Source: Hymenobacter oligotrophus
GTDB taxonomy: Bacteria; Bacteroidota; Bacteroidia; Cytophagales; Hymenobacteraceae
Reading direction: 5' to 3'
Length of the DNA: 64,000 nucleotides
Assembly: GCF_003574965.1 (NCBI RefSeq)
Contig: NZ_CP032317.1
Location: 434,001-498,000 of the forward strand
The notes under the pieces were generated by a model, which saw only the letters and a list, made by a program, of their open reading frames with translations, was not told where the DNA came from and did no database searches. Of the stretch, positions 7,638 through 15,990 are shown one piece after another (position 1 is the first letter of the stretch; each line of letters opens with the position of its first letter). Both the position numbers and the translations under genes were made by a program.

Positions 7638-8141
7638 ATGAAAAAGGCACTTGTACTGGCGCTGTCGCTCTCGTTGGCCGGCTTCGCCGCTCAGGCTCAA
7701 ACCCCCGCGACTCCCGCACAAGCCGCTACTGCCAAGGCGAATGGCCCTGCCATCACCTTCACCGAAATGAAGTACGATTTCGGCAAAATCAAGCAGGGCG
7801 ACGTGGTAGAGCACACCTTTAAGTTCAAGAACACGGGCACCGCCCCGCTGGTAATTTCGAACATCGGCACTAGCTGCGGCTGCACCACACCCGACTGGAC
7901 AAAGGAGCCGATTATGCCGGGCAAAACCGGCTCCATCACGGCCAAGTTTAACTCGGCTGGTAAGCTAGGCATGCAAAACAAAGTCCTGACCATTGAGTCG
8001 AACGCTGCGGGTGGCAGCACCATGGTTTCGCTGGTAGGCGAAATCCTCGACCCGGCCGCTCCCGCCGAAGCCAGCGTGGAAGCCAAAACCAAAGCCAAAG
8101 ACGGCGAGGTGAAAACCAAGGTGAAGGCCAAGAAGTCGTAA
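7638..8141 (+). CDS. DUF1573 domain protein, exported
   Basis: 167 residues: signal peptide ending AQAQT, then a DUF1573 immunoglobulin-like domain with the typical FDFGKIKQGDVVEHTFKFKN-like stretch and SCGCTTPDW (about residues 80-100), and a lysine-rich tail. DUF1573 proteins are abundant in Bacteroidota envelopes; function is not established. The ATG at 7638 gives a clean signal peptide, whereas the longer frame from 7542 does not. A perfect palindromic terminator follows 20 bases after the stop. Confidence 0.88.
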   Translation: MKKALVLALSLSLAGFAAQAQTPATPAQAATAKANGPAITFTEMKYDFGKIKQGDVVEHTFKFKNTGTAPLVISNIGTSCGCTTPDWTKEPIMPGKTGSITAKFNSAGKLGMQNKVLTIESNAAGGSTMVSLVGEILDPAAPAEASVEAKTKAKDGEVKTKVKAKKS

Positions 8142-8161
8142 TTGCGGCTTAGCCGATAAAG

Positions 8162-8197
8162 CAAAGGCCCGGTTGGCAGCTGCCAACCGGGCCTTTG
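8162..8197. terminator. perfect 36-bp palindromic terminator
   Basis: Exact 18-bp arms beginning CAAAGGCCCGG and ending CCGGGCCTTTG, between the convergent DUF1573 and DUF423 genes. Symmetric, so usable from both sides. Confidence 0.75.
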
Positions 8198-8219
8198 TGT
8201 TCTTGTGCCTTTTGGCTAC

Positions 8220-8600
8220 CTAGGCGAGGCGCATGGCGGCTACGGCCAGCATCACCCACCCGATGATGAACAGCACCCCGCCGATAGGCGTGATGGCGCC
8301 CAGCCAGCGCAGGCCCGTGAAGCACAGCAAGTACAGCGAGCCGCTGAAGACAATGATGCCGCCCAGCCACAGCCAAGCCACCGTGCCCAAGCTTACGGCA
8401 TCGGGGCGTACCAGGCGCAGCACACCTAGGGCCATGAGGGCGAGGGTATGGTAAAACTGATAGCGCACGGCCGTTTCAAAGGTCTCGAGCCGGCCGGTAG
8501 CCTCGAGGTGCGCTTTAAAAGCGTGGGCCCCAAAGGCGCCCAGCGAAACACCTAGGGCGCCCAAAATAGCAGCGGTAAGAATAATCAGGCGAGCAGTCAT
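8220..8600 (-). CDS. DUF423 membrane protein
   Basis: 126 residues with four hydrophobic segments. The N-terminal LGVSLGAFGAHAFKAHL followed by ETAVRYQFYHTLALM is diagnostic of DUF423 (YwdK-type) inner-membrane proteins, whose function is unknown. The ATG at 8600 is preferred over an upstream start at 8624. A TACTTTCG box lies just upstream on the minus strand, one base off the promoter consensus and very close to the start. Confidence 0.87.
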   Translation of the reverse strand: MTARLIILTAAILGALGVSLGAFGAHAFKAHLEATGRLETFETAVRYQFYHTLALMALGVLRLVRPDAVSLGTVAWLWLGGIIVFSGSLYLLCFTGLRWLGAITPIGGVLFIIGWVMLAVAAMRLA

Positions 8601-8700
8601 GCGGCGAAAGTAAAAGCTAAGCAAACAATGGGGAGCACGGCAAAGGTAAGCGCCTTTTAGTGGCCAAAGCCGAACCCTGTGCTACGGCCGAGGTAACCCC

Positions 8701-9375
8701 CTAGGCCGGGTAGGCCCGGTGCCCGAAAATGGCGCTGCCTACCCGAATGAGCGTGCTGCCCTCCTCGATAGCCACGCGGTAGTCGCCGCTCATGCCCATG
8801 GATATTTCGTTGAAATCCTGATTGTCGGCAAAAAAATCCGCTTTCAGCCGCTCGAAGTAACCGCGTAACGTGCCGAACTCCTGGCGCAGTTTGCCCTCGT
8901 CGTCGGTGTTGGTGGCAATGCCCATTACGCCGGCAATGCGCACGTGCTGCAGTTGTTGCGCCGCGTCGCGCAGCATGGCCTCGGCCTCCGCCCACGACAA
9001 CCCAAACTTGGTTTCTTCGTCGGCGATGTGGAACTGCAGCAGCACGCGTATTTGGCGCTGATGCTTGGCGGCCTGGCGCTCCACTTCCTGCAACAGCTTC
9101 AGGCTATCGATGCTCTGAATGGTGTGCACGAACGGGGCGATGTACTTGACCTTGTTGGTTTGCAGGTGCCCGATTAGGTGCCACTCGATATCGGCGGGCA
9201 GCTCGGGCTGCTTGGCCGTGAGCTCCTGCACACGGTTTTCGCCAAACAGCCGTTGCCCCGCGTCGTAAGCCTCGCGAATCAGCTCGACGGGGTGGGTTTT
9301 GGAAACGGCAACGAGGCGGCAATTGGTACCGGACAGCTCTTGCTGGAAAGCACGAATGTTATCAGCTATCGACAT
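8701..9375 (-). CDS. yggS: YggS-family pyridoxal phosphate homeostasis protein
   Basis: 224 residues, length typical of the family. The PLP-binding lysine is K26 in LVAVSKTHP; other family marks are GENRVQEL, WHLIGHLQTNK, MGMSGDY and RVGSAIFGHR. Members bind PLP in a fold-type III barrel and influence vitamin B6 and amino-acid homeostasis without a known reaction. Translation from the ATG at 9375 is supported by a consensus -7 box ending five bases upstream. The gene lies 46 bases downstream of the VWA gene but has its own promoter. Confidence 0.93.
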   Translation of the reverse strand: MSIADNIRAFQQELSGTNCRLVAVSKTHPVELIREAYDAGQRLFGENRVQELTAKQPELPADIEWHLIGHLQTNKVKYIAPFVHTIQSIDSLKLLQEVERQAAKHQRQIRVLLQFHIADEETKFGLSWAEAEAMLRDAAQQLQHVRIAGVMGIATNTDDEGKLRQEFGTLRGYFERLKADFFADNQDFNEISMGMSGDYRVAIEEGSTLIRVGSAIFGHRAYPA

Positions 9376-9380
9376 GCTGG

Positions 9381-9388
9381 CAAAGGTA
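9381..9388 (-). promoter_or_regulatory. -7 box of yggS promoter
   Basis: The minus strand reads TACCTTTG, an exact TAnnTTTG match, ending five bases before the ATG at 9375. A TTC/TTG-like -33 element is weak. This spacing implies a leaderless message. Confidence 0.6.
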
Positions 9389-9421
9389 GGTGCTGGCACC
9401 GTGCCGCGCCGAACGCGACAC

Positions 9422-10471
9422 CTAGTCCTCCATGGCACTTACCATAAAGGTGTTTTTCAGGCCAAGCCACAGCAGCCACAAGCCAACGCACCAGTACAGG
9501 TAAAAGCGGTAGTAATCGTGGGTGTTGCGGTAGCGCGTCAGCTTCACCTCGGTTTTCTCGAGCTGATCGATTTGAGCAAATACGCGCCGCAGGGCGGAGT
9601 TGTCGGTGGCCCGGAAAAACTGCCCAGCACCGGCCTCGGCAATCTGGCGCATGGTGGTTTCGTCGAGGCGGGTTTCCACAAACCTAGGGCGACCTTGCTC
9701 GTCGCGGCCGTAGGGCACGGTGCCGTCTTTGCCCAAGCCAATGGTATAGAGCTTCAGCCCAAAAGCGTGGGCAAGCTGGGCGGCCGTAAGCGGGTCGAGC
9801 GAGCCGGCGGTGTTTTCGCCATCGGAGAGGAGGATGCACACCCGCGAGCGGCCCGGCGAGTTGCGCAGGCGGTTGGTAGCCACACCCAAGGCCGTGCCAA
9901 TGGCCGTGCCGTCGGTAGGTATCAGACCTAGGCGCAGGTTGTTAAGCTCTTCCGTCAGCAGCTCGTAGTCGGTGGTGAGAGGCAGTACCGAGTAGGCCTC
10001 GCCGGCAAAGGCCACAACGCCGATCCGGTCGCCGCGGCGGCCCCGCACAAAGGCCTGCGCCATGCGCTTGGCTGCTCCGAGGCGGTTGGGCTGAAAATCC
10101 TGCAACTCCATGGAGGCCGACACGTCAACGGCCAGCACGATATCGATGCCGCGGCCCGATTGCTCCACGCGCTCATCGGTGCGCTGGGGGCGGGCCAAGG
10201 CCAGCAAGCCCATCATCAGGCTAAGCGCCAGCACCACGTCGGGCACAAAGCGCAGCAAGGAGCTCCAGTGGCTGCGCGCTTGCCCGCGCACAAAGGCCAC
10301 GCCGAGCTTGCGGCGGCGGCGCTGGGCCAAGGCTTCGCGCAGCAGAAACAACAAGGGCACAGCCGCCAGCAGCAGTAGCACCCGGGGGTAAGCCCAGGTG
10401 TAGCTGGTGAGGGTGGAGTAGCGGAGCCCATCGAACGCCGGTACTACTACGTGCTGCCAAAACTGCTCCAT
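9422..10471 (-). CDS. VWA domain membrane protein, BatA-like
   Basis: 349 residues: two N-terminal transmembrane segments (about 30-47 and 72-92), a von Willebrand A domain with the MIDAS DVSAS at 116-120 and later TDGTAIGTAL and LLSDGENT, and a C-terminal transmembrane segment about 322-342. This is the layout of BatA/BatB aerotolerance-type proteins, thought to act in the inner membrane with DUF58 and MoxR ATPases. It follows the DUF58 and signal-peptide membrane genes in one minus-strand operon. No moxR gene is in the cluster here. Confidence 0.88.
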   Translation of the reverse strand: MEQFWQHVVVPAFDGLRYSTLTSYTWAYPRVLLLLAAVPLLFLLREALAQRRRRKLGVAFVRGQARSHWSSLLRFVPDVVLALSLMMGLLALARPQRTDERVEQSGRGIDIVLAVDVSASMELQDFQPNRLGAAKRMAQAFVRGRRGDRIGVVAFAGEAYSVLPLTTDYELLTEELNNLRLGLIPTDGTAIGTALGVATNRLRNSPGRSRVCILLSDGENTAGSLDPLTAAQLAHAFGLKLYTIGLGKDGTVPYGRDEQGRPRFVETRLDETTMRQIAEAGAGQFFRATDNSALRRVFAQIDQLEKTEVKLTRYRNTHDYYRFYLYWCVGLWLLWLGLKNTFMVSAMED

Positions 10472-10552
10472 GCAAGTCGAAAGTTAAGCAGAAGCATTGG
10501 GAGGGCCCGTCATATGCGCCTAGGTGCGGAAGCGAGTAGCAAGGCCTGCAAG

Positions 10553-11533
10553 CTAACTGCCAATGGCTTGGCGGCGCAACGAGGCCGTGCGCACCAACTG
10601 GTAGCGGCGGTCGGCAAAGCGGCGGAGCAGCTCCAGGGCATGGTCGGTTTGCTCGGCGGCTTCGTCGGGCAGCTGATTGCCGTAAATCATCCGGTCGGAT
10701 AGGCGCAGGGCCGTGGCCACGTCGGAGTCGCCTTGGTACTGGGCCACAATCTCGCGGGTGGTCAGGGTGTTTAGCGAGTTGCCCTCGAGGCGGGCCAGGT
10801 AGTTTTTCCAAAGCGTGATGGCGCGCTCCATGTTGGCCAGCGAACGGCTCAGCTGAAAACGCTCGAGGTGACGGGCGTACTGCGCCATGAAGTACACGTG
10901 GTTGCGGGCCATGCGGTAGCGGCGGTAGCGTTGGCGCAGGTTGCGCCCGAACGTCCACCAGATTACGCCCGCCACCGCCAATACCGCTAGCGCCCCGGCA
11001 ATCCAGTACGGGTAGTTAAACAACGGCTCTACGGGTGCAGGCCGCAAATCTTGGCGGAGCGGGGGCAAATCGGCGCCGGACGCCACGGCAGGGGCGGTGC
11101 GCACCAGCCGCACGGCAGCAGGAGCGGCATACAGCAACACCGTGTCGCGGCCGCGCAGCACGGTTACGGGCAATTGCAACTGCTGAAGCGAATCGAGGGA
11201 GAATGTGCGCAGTGTGTAGCGGCACCGATCGAGGCTAACGCCGTTGCTGGTGCGCGTAGGCCAGTACTCGCGGCGCACGTACTCAAAAGGCTTGTACTCG
11301 GCCGTGGAGTCGGGAAAAACCACGTTGAGCGCGGGCTCGTGCCTGAAAGTCAACTCGAACTCCACCAACTCGCCAATGCGCGTGGTGGGCCGCAGAAAAC
11401 GACCTTTCGGCAACGAATCGGGCCGGGCAGCAGCTGGGGTGGTAGGTGCCTGAGCCGGAGCTTGGGCATTGGCACCTAGGGCGCCGAACAGCAACACCAG
11501 CAACCACGGCCAACGAAGTACGCGAAGCTGCAT
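10553..11533 (-). CDS. exported membrane protein of DUF58-VWA operon (BatD/DUF4381-like)
   Basis: 326 residues: signal peptide ending GANAQA, an extracytoplasmic beta-rich region to about residue 175, one transmembrane segment near 180-200, a basic stretch and a helical cytoplasmic part. It holds the position usually taken by BatD or DUF4381 proteins between DUF58 and VWA genes; the family call rests mainly on this context. Its ATG overlaps the TAA stop of the DUF58 gene by one base, indicating translational coupling. Confidence 0.7.
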   Translation of the reverse strand: MQLRVLRWPWLLVLLFGALGANAQAPAQAPTTPAAARPDSLPKGRFLRPTTRIGELVEFELTFRHEPALNVVFPDSTAEYKPFEYVRREYWPTRTSNGVSLDRCRYTLRTFSLDSLQQLQLPVTVLRGRDTVLLYAAPAAVRLVRTAPAVASGADLPPLRQDLRPAPVEPLFNYPYWIAGALAVLAVAGVIWWTFGRNLRQRYRRYRMARNHVYFMAQYARHLERFQLSRSLANMERAITLWKNYLARLEGNSLNTLTTREIVAQYQGDSDVATALRLSDRMIYGNQLPDEAAEQTDHALELLRRFADRRYQLVRTASLRRQAIGS

Positions 11534-12456
11534 TAGGTAGTGGCCGAAGACTGAGGTTGAGCACCGCGGCGGTTGCGCAGGCGAAACAAATTGAGGAGCT
11601 GCGGCACGTAGTCGACATCGGTGGCGATGCTGAGAAACGACGTGCGGTGGCGGCGGCAAATCTGGCCGATTTGCTCGCGGTTTTGCTCGTAGGTGGCGCG
11701 GTAGCGGGCCCGCCAAGCCTTCGACGAGGTGTTTACCCACACGGTGCGGCCGGTTTCTTCGTCGCGGAGCGGCACAATTCCCAAGGGCGGAAACTCCTTC
11801 TCGCGCCGATCGAGCAGCTGCACCACAATCAGGTCGTGCTTGCGGGCCAGCATGGTCAGCTCGCGTTCGTATTCGGTATCGATGAAGTCGGAAAGCAGCA
11901 GCACCAGGCTGCGGCGCTTCAGCAAACCTAGGGCCTGCCTGATGCCGGCGGCCACGTTGGTGCCCGGGCTTTGCGGCTCCAGCGAGAACACCGATTTGAT
12001 GAGCGCGTAAGCATGGCGCAGGCCCTTGCCCGGCGGCAGGTACAGCTCCTTCTGATCGGAAAATGCCAGTACACCCAGTTGCGCATCTTGCCGGGCCGCC
12101 GAAAGGGCCAGGATACCGCAGATTTCGCGGGCTACATCGAGCTTGCGGCGGCCCTCGGCGCCTACGCGCTGCGAGCGGCTAACATCGAGCAGCAGCAGCA
12201 CCGATTGCTCGCGTTCTTCCTTGTAGGTCTTTACGAAGGTGCCGTGGCCTTTGGCCGAAACGGCCCAGTCGATGGCGCGGACTTCGTCGCCGTACTGGTA
12301 CAGCCGCACCTCGTCGAACTCCAGCCCGGTACCTTTGAACACCGAGTGAAAATCGCCCTGCAGCTGGGCATCCACCACCTTGCGGATGCGGATTTCGAGC
12401 TGGCGCAAGCGGCGCAAAATGCCTTGAAGGGAATTGTCGGGGGTGGGCTGACTCAT
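11533..12456 (-). CDS. DUF58 domain protein
   Basis: 307 residues. The DUF58 signature region is plain: GLEFDEVRLYQYGDEVRAIDW, then TFVKTYKEEREQSVLLLLDVS, followed by a degenerate VWA-like fold. DUF58 proteins work with MoxR ATPases and Bat membrane proteins; the mechanism is unclear. It is the first gene of a three-gene minus-strand operon and is divergent from a small lipoprotein gene 50 bases away. Confidence 0.9.
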   Translation of the reverse strand: MSQPTPDNSLQGILRRLRQLEIRIRKVVDAQLQGDFHSVFKGTGLEFDEVRLYQYGDEVRAIDWAVSAKGHGTFVKTYKEEREQSVLLLLDVSRSQRVGAEGRRKLDVAREICGILALSAARQDAQLGVLAFSDQKELYLPPGKGLRHAYALIKSVFSLEPQSPGTNVAAGIRQALGLLKRRSLVLLLSDFIDTEYERELTMLARKHDLIVVQLLDRREKEFPPLGIVPLRDEETGRTVWVNTSSKAWRARYRATYEQNREQIGQICRRHRTSFLSIATDVDYVPQLLNLFRLRNRRGAQPQSSATT

Positions 12457-12494
12457 GAGCGGTGGCTAAAATAACGCGTTGGAACCGCAGCTGT

Positions 12495-12502
12495 TATTTT
12501 TG
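12495..12502 (+). promoter_or_regulatory. -7 box of DUF4296 gene promoter
   Basis: TATTTTTG matches TAnnTTTG exactly and ends four bases before the GTG start at 12507. No well-spaced TTG was found upstream, so confidence is moderate. Confidence 0.5.
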
Positions 12503-12506
12503 TGCC

Positions 12507-12881
12507 GTGAAGAATCCTCTTATAGTATTCGTTTTGCTGCTGAACACGCTGCTGTTCAGCCAGTGCGACCGGCCCGAAGAGCCCGGACGCCCCGCCCAAT
12601 TGTTGCCCCGCGACAGGATGGTGCGCATACTTGTGGATTTACACCTCACCGAAGCCCGGGTTGAAAACGCCGGTACCTCGCCCGATACGGCCCGCGCCAT
12701 GTTCAACCGCGAGTCGGTTGCGCTGTACCGCCGTCACAACACCACCGAGGCGGTGTTCCGGCAAAGCATGCAGTACTACGCCGTTCACGGCAAGGATTTG
12801 GATGAGATTTACGGCGTAGTGATTGACAGCATCAACGCCCGCGAGGTAAAGCTACCCACTCAGCAACCAATCCATAAATAG
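12507..12881 (+). CDS. DUF4296 lipoprotein
   Basis: 124 residues starting from GTG: a hydrophobic signal with lipobox LLFSQC (Cys about residue 20), then MVRILVDLHLTEARVE and FRQSMQYYAVHGKDLDEIYG. This pattern is the Bacteroidota DUF4296 family, small lipoproteins with unknown function. The GTG at 12507 is chosen because the longer frame begins in the divergent promoter region and adds a non-signal leader. It ends about ten bases before a large palindromic repeat. Confidence 0.8.
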   Translation: MKNPLIVFVLLLNTLLFSQCDRPEEPGRPAQLLPRDRMVRILVDLHLTEARVENAGTSPDTARAMFNRESVALYRRHNTTEAVFRQSMQYYAVHGKDLDEIYGVVIDSINAREVKLPTQQPIHK

Positions 12882-12893
12882 CTCGGTAGCGCG

Positions 12894-13165
12894 GCAGTAG
12901 CGCGGACTTTGGTTACGCCGACCTTCGGTTGTAGTCCGCGTCCACAGATAGTAATTTCTGACCTAGGGCGGCACACGATGTAGCGCGGGCTTTAGCCCGC
13001 ATTTGCCAGAACGAAATCGTAGGTGCGAAACCGCGCATCACCGGCTGTTCGGACAAACGCGGACTGAAGTCCGCGCTACACGCTACACCGCGCAACTAAT
13101 GATTTTACTATCCACGGACGCGTACTACAACCGAAGGTCGGCGTAGCCAAAGTCCGCGCTACTGC
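12894..13165. repeat. large composite palindrome of the GTAGCGCGG family
   Basis: Outer arms of about 65 bases (12894-12958 and 13101-13165) are near-perfect inverted copies: GCAGTAGCGCGGACTTTGG with ACGCCGACCTTCGGTTGTAG, then CCGCGTCC and GATAGTAA. Inside are two smaller hairpins, GCGGGCTTTAGCCCGC at the left and GCGGACTGAAGTCCGC at the right, and a CCTAGG at 12962. The right arm ends at the stop of the csaA gene. No coding potential was seen. Confidence 0.85.
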
Positions 13166-13166
13166 G

Positions 13167-13520
13167 CTATGCCAACCGACTGCCGTTGGGCACCGGGCCA
13201 GTTAACGAGGCTAGTACAATGTGGCCGTCAGAATCGGGGGCACCGGTAACGAGCACCTCCGAGCGAAACGGCCCGATTTGCTTAGGCGGAAAGTTGACCA
13301 CGCACAATACCTGCCGGCCCACAAGGGCTTCGGGCGTGTAGTGCTTGGTGATTTGGGCGCTCGATTTCTTCAGGCCTATTTCGGGCCCTAGGTCGATGAG
13401 CAGTTGATAAGCCGGCTTACGCGCCTCGGGAAAGGTGCGGGCCTCTACAATGGTGCCCACGCGGATATCCACGCGTTCGAAGTCGGACCAGGTAATAACG
13501 GGAGCAGGTTCGGATAGCAT
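13167..13520 (-). CDS. csaA: CsaA-type tRNA-binding / export chaperone protein
   Basis: 117 residues forming a single tRNA-binding (EMAP II / OB-fold) domain. [39 protein letters not shown] and [12 protein letters not shown] match the CsaA family closely. CsaA dimers bind tRNA-like and unfolded protein ligands and were described as export-related chaperones; the cellular role is unsettled. The ATG at 13520 is chosen because the longer frame begins inside a small repeat hairpin. TACCTTGC lies just upstream, a near match to the -7 box. Confidence 0.9.
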   Translation of the reverse strand: MLSEPAPVITWSDFERVDIRVGTIVEARTFPEARKPAYQLLIDLGPEIGLKKSSAQITKHYTPEALVGRQVLCVVNFPPKQIGPFRSEVLVTGAPDSDGHIVLASLTGPVPNGSRLA

Positions 13521-13545
13521 TGCCGCAAGGTAAGCGCCGCGGTTT

Positions 13546-13590
13546 GTAGCGCGGAAATCCGTTGGCGTTGCCAACCTTCGATTCCGCGCT
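13546..13590. repeat. short truncated copy of the GTAGCGCGG repeat
   Basis: A 45-base imperfect hairpin with GTAGCGCGGAAATC at one end and GATTCCGCGCT at the other, and GTTGGCGTTGCCAAC inside. It sits between the DUF922 gene and csaA and appears to be a deletion derivative of the larger repeat. Confidence 0.65.
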
Positions 13591-13597
13591 TCAGCTG

Positions 13598-14227
13598 CTA
13601 CTGACCGGTAGCCTGGGCAGTAGCCTCGGGCCCGGCAAAGGCCTGTAGTTGCGTCAGGCGTTGCTGCACCTGCTCGTGCCAGGCTTTTTGCTTGATGAGG
13701 TTGAGGCCGTGGTTGGTTTCGACGTCGTAGCGTTGCTGCTCGCGCTGCCAGGCCGCAATAGCTACTTTCATGAGGTTGTTAAAGGCCGGCTGCAGCCGCT
13801 CGCAGTCAAACTTGATGGTTTGCAGGCGCTGGCGCAGCATGCGGGCGTGCACCTCCGTGAGGTCGAAGTGTACTTGCTCGTGGTGGAGCAGCGCGGCCGA
13901 AGCGGTTTGCGGCGCCTTCACCCACGATTCGGTAGGCGTGAAGGTAGCCTGCACGTTGGCCGAGAATACGTAATCCTTGCAGCCGATTTGCGCACCAATG
14001 TTGGCCGTGGTAAGGGCGTGCAGCGGATCGGCCGTGTTGGGCCGGGCTTTAAAATCGGCCCAGGTAAGGGGGCGTTTGGCCGACCACGCCAGCAGTTCGG
14101 GCTTGCCTTGGGCGGCGGGCTGTTGCTGCTGCACCGGCGGCTTTGGGGCCACTTGCTGAGCGGGTGCGGTAAACGGAAGCACTAAAAAGGAGCGCAGAAG
14201 CAGCGGAAAAAGCAGCAGATCGAGCAT
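13598..14227 (-). CDS. DUF922 family putative Zn-protease, exported
   Basis: 209 residues: N-terminal signal peptide ending TAPAQQ, a Q/P-rich linker, then a domain with [12 protein letters not shown] and [11 protein letters not shown] (about residues 115-125). The HExxHFD-like histidine/glutamate cluster is the reason the DUF922 family is annotated as a possible zinc-dependent protease; no substrate is known. Tail is glutamine-rich. It lies downstream of a MATE pump gene with a 39-base gap and may be in the same transcript. Confidence 0.85.
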   Translation of the reverse strand: MLDLLLFPLLLRSFLVLPFTAPAQQVAPKPPVQQQQPAAQGKPELLAWSAKRPLTWADFKARPNTADPLHALTTANIGAQIGCKDYVFSANVQATFTPTESWVKAPQTASAALLHHEQVHFDLTEVHARMLRQRLQTIKFDCERLQPAFNNLMKVAIAAWQREQQRYDVETNHGLNLIKQKAWHEQVQQRLTQLQAFAGPEATAQATGQ

Positions 14228-14266
14228 AAATCGAAAGCTAAGAAAGCGAGGCTACGTACTGCCGCG

Positions 14267-15646
14267 CTAACGCACGAGCACGGCACTTTCGTTCAGTGCC
14301 GAGCCAGCCACGGCAGTGCCTTGCGTTTCGCGGGCGAAGCGGCGTAATAAGATAGCAGCTACCGACGAAAGACCCACCAACAGGCCCACCCAAACGCCCT
14401 GCGCGCCCCAATCGAGCCAGAAGCCGAGCACATAGCTGAGCGGCAGCGCCACCACCCAATACGAGAGCAGGGCCACTAGCGAGGGCACCTTCACATCCTC
14501 CAACCCGCGCAAGGCACCTAGGCCCACTACTTGCAAGCCATCGGATATCTGGAACAAGGCGGCAATCAGCAGCAGGCTGGCCGCTTGGGCCACCACGGCG
14601 GGGTCGGAGTTGTAGAACAGCGGAATGTAATGGCGCGCCACCACCAACAACAAGCCGCACGTGGCCATAAACAGGAATGTGAGCCAATAGGCCGTGAAGC
14701 CCGCCCGGCGGGCCCCGGCCATGTCGCCGATGCCGCGCAGGTTGCCCACCCGAATGGTAGCCGCGGTGGCTACGCCGCTCACGGCCATAAACGTGACGGA
14801 GGCTACGTTGATGGCAATTTGATGGGCCGCCTGCGTGCTAGCGCCCAACCAACCAGCCATGATGGCCGAAACGCTGAAAGCACCCACCTCGAACACCAAA
14901 TGCGCGCCGATGGGCAAGCCAATGTCGAGCAAGCGGCGCTGAATGTGCCACTCCGGGCGCCAGCTTACAATGGCCTCGTGGTAGGGGCGCAGGCGCTTGG
15001 CCCGCAGCACGTACGCCGCCATGAGCGCGGCCATGATAACGCGCGCAATTAGGGTGGCCCAGGCGGCGCCCATCATGCCGAGGTTGGGTGCCCCTAGGCG
15101 GCCGTACACGAAGGCGTAGCACAGCACAGCATTGATGACGTTGGCCAATACCGACAGTATCATGGCTTGCCGCGTGAGGCCCAGGCCTTCGGCGAATTGC
15201 CGGAAACCTTGAAAAACCATCAGCGGAATCAGCGACAGAAACATGACGCGCACCCACGGCGCGGCCAGCGCTACCACCGCCGGCGGCTGGTTGAGGTACT
15301 TGAGCAGCGGCGTAATCAGCCAACCTAGGCCGGCCAAAGCCACGCCCGCCAAGGTGCTCATGATAACGCCGCCCGTAAGCAGCTGGCCTAGGCGGGTAAT
15401 GTCGCGTTGGCCATCGGCAGCGGCCACCAGGGGCGTAATGCCCATCGAGAGGCCCAGGCCCAGCACCATCAGCAAGGTGGTAACGCTAACGCCTAACGAT
15501 ACCGCCGCCAGCGGCACGGTGCCGGTGTGGCCCACCACCATGCTGTCGACTACGTTCACGAGCACGTGGCCCAACTGGCTGAGCATTACGGGGTAAGCAA
15601 GCAGCAGAGTAGGGCGAATGTGCGGGCGCAACGAAGCCAAAGCCAT
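14267..15646 (-). CDS. MATE-family multidrug efflux transporter
   Basis: 459 residues with about twelve transmembrane segments in two halves, as in NorM-type exporters that move cationic drugs or metabolites using Na+ or H+. Family marks include YPVMLSQLGHVLVNVVDSMVVGH at the N-terminus, FQGFRQFAEGLG near the middle and ALRGLEDVKVPS near the end. The ATG at 15646 is preferred to a GTG at 15670, because TAACTTTG (15670-15677, minus strand) is an exact -7 box that includes that GTG. Confidence 0.93.
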   Translation of the reverse strand: MALASLRPHIRPTLLLAYPVMLSQLGHVLVNVVDSMVVGHTGTVPLAAVSLGVSVTTLLMVLGLGLSMGITPLVAAADGQRDITRLGQLLTGGVIMSTLAGVALAGLGWLITPLLKYLNQPPAVVALAAPWVRVMFLSLIPLMVFQGFRQFAEGLGLTRQAMILSVLANVINAVLCYAFVYGRLGAPNLGMMGAAWATLIARVIMAALMAAYVLRAKRLRPYHEAIVSWRPEWHIQRRLLDIGLPIGAHLVFEVGAFSVSAIMAGWLGASTQAAHQIAINVASVTFMAVSGVATAATIRVGNLRGIGDMAGARRAGFTAYWLTFLFMATCGLLLVVARHYIPLFYNSDPAVVAQAASLLLIAALFQISDGLQVVGLGALRGLEDVKVPSLVALLSYWVVALPLSYVLGFWLDWGAQGVWVGLLVGLSSVAAILLRRFARETQGTAVAGSALNESAVLVR

Positions 15647-15669
15647 AACCAAATCGAGTAAGCGAACCA

Positions 15670-15677
15670 CAAAGTTA
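15670..15677 (-). promoter_or_regulatory. -7 box of MATE gene promoter
   Basis: The minus strand reads TAACTTTG, an exact TAnnTTTG match, 23 bases before the ATG. It is immediately downstream of the terminator hairpin for the egt transcript. Confidence 0.5.
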
Positions 15678-15678
15678 A

Positions 15679-15719
15679 CCGCCCGGCGGGCTCCCTAGGT
15701 TGGGGAGCCCGCCGGGCGG
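15679..15719 (-). terminator. hairpin terminator after the egt/repeat region
   Basis: Exact 17-bp arms (15679-15695, 15703-15719) of CCGCCCGGCGGGCTCCC type; the loop and its edge contain CCTAGG. It separates the MATE gene from the upstream egtB-egtD unit. Confidence 0.65.
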
Positions 15720-15775
15720 CAGATACGCTGTTGATTGGGGCTGCGTTAGCAGTGCGGGAACGACTAAGCCAGAAT

Positions 15776-15981
15776 GTAGCGCGGGCTTTAGCCCGCGTTG
15801 GCGTGAACGAAATCGTTAAAGCGAAACTGCGCGGCGAAGATCGTTTGGATAAACGCGGGCTGAACCGTAGGAAGGCGTAGCCAAGCCCGCGCTACATTTA
15901 CCTAGGTCAGGAATTACTGTCCGGGGACGCGGACTACAACCGCAGGTCGGCGTAGCCAAAGTCCGCGCTACACCGCGCTAC
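15776..15981. repeat. two adjacent units of the GTAGCGCGG repeat
   Basis: First unit (about 15776-15896) starts TGTAGCGCGGGCTTTAGCCC and ends AAGCCCGCGCTACA. The second (about 15907-15981) reads GGACGCGGACTACAACCGC then AGTCCGCGCTACACC and matches the right outer arm of the 12.9-kb copy. CCTAGG at 15901 separates them. It ends ten bases before the egtD stop. Confidence 0.8.
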
Positions 15982-15990
15982 GGCGTGCGG

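Noticed and set aside
12894-13165. Possible structured RNA gene or tRNA-like sequence
   Set aside because: Repeats recur in pieces at other sites and have no promoter; better explained as a repetitive element. No tRNA features such as GTTCGANTC were seen in the window.
15670-15670. GTG at 15670 as start of the MATE gene
   Set aside because: It lies within an exact -7 promoter box; the ATG at 15646 is more natural.
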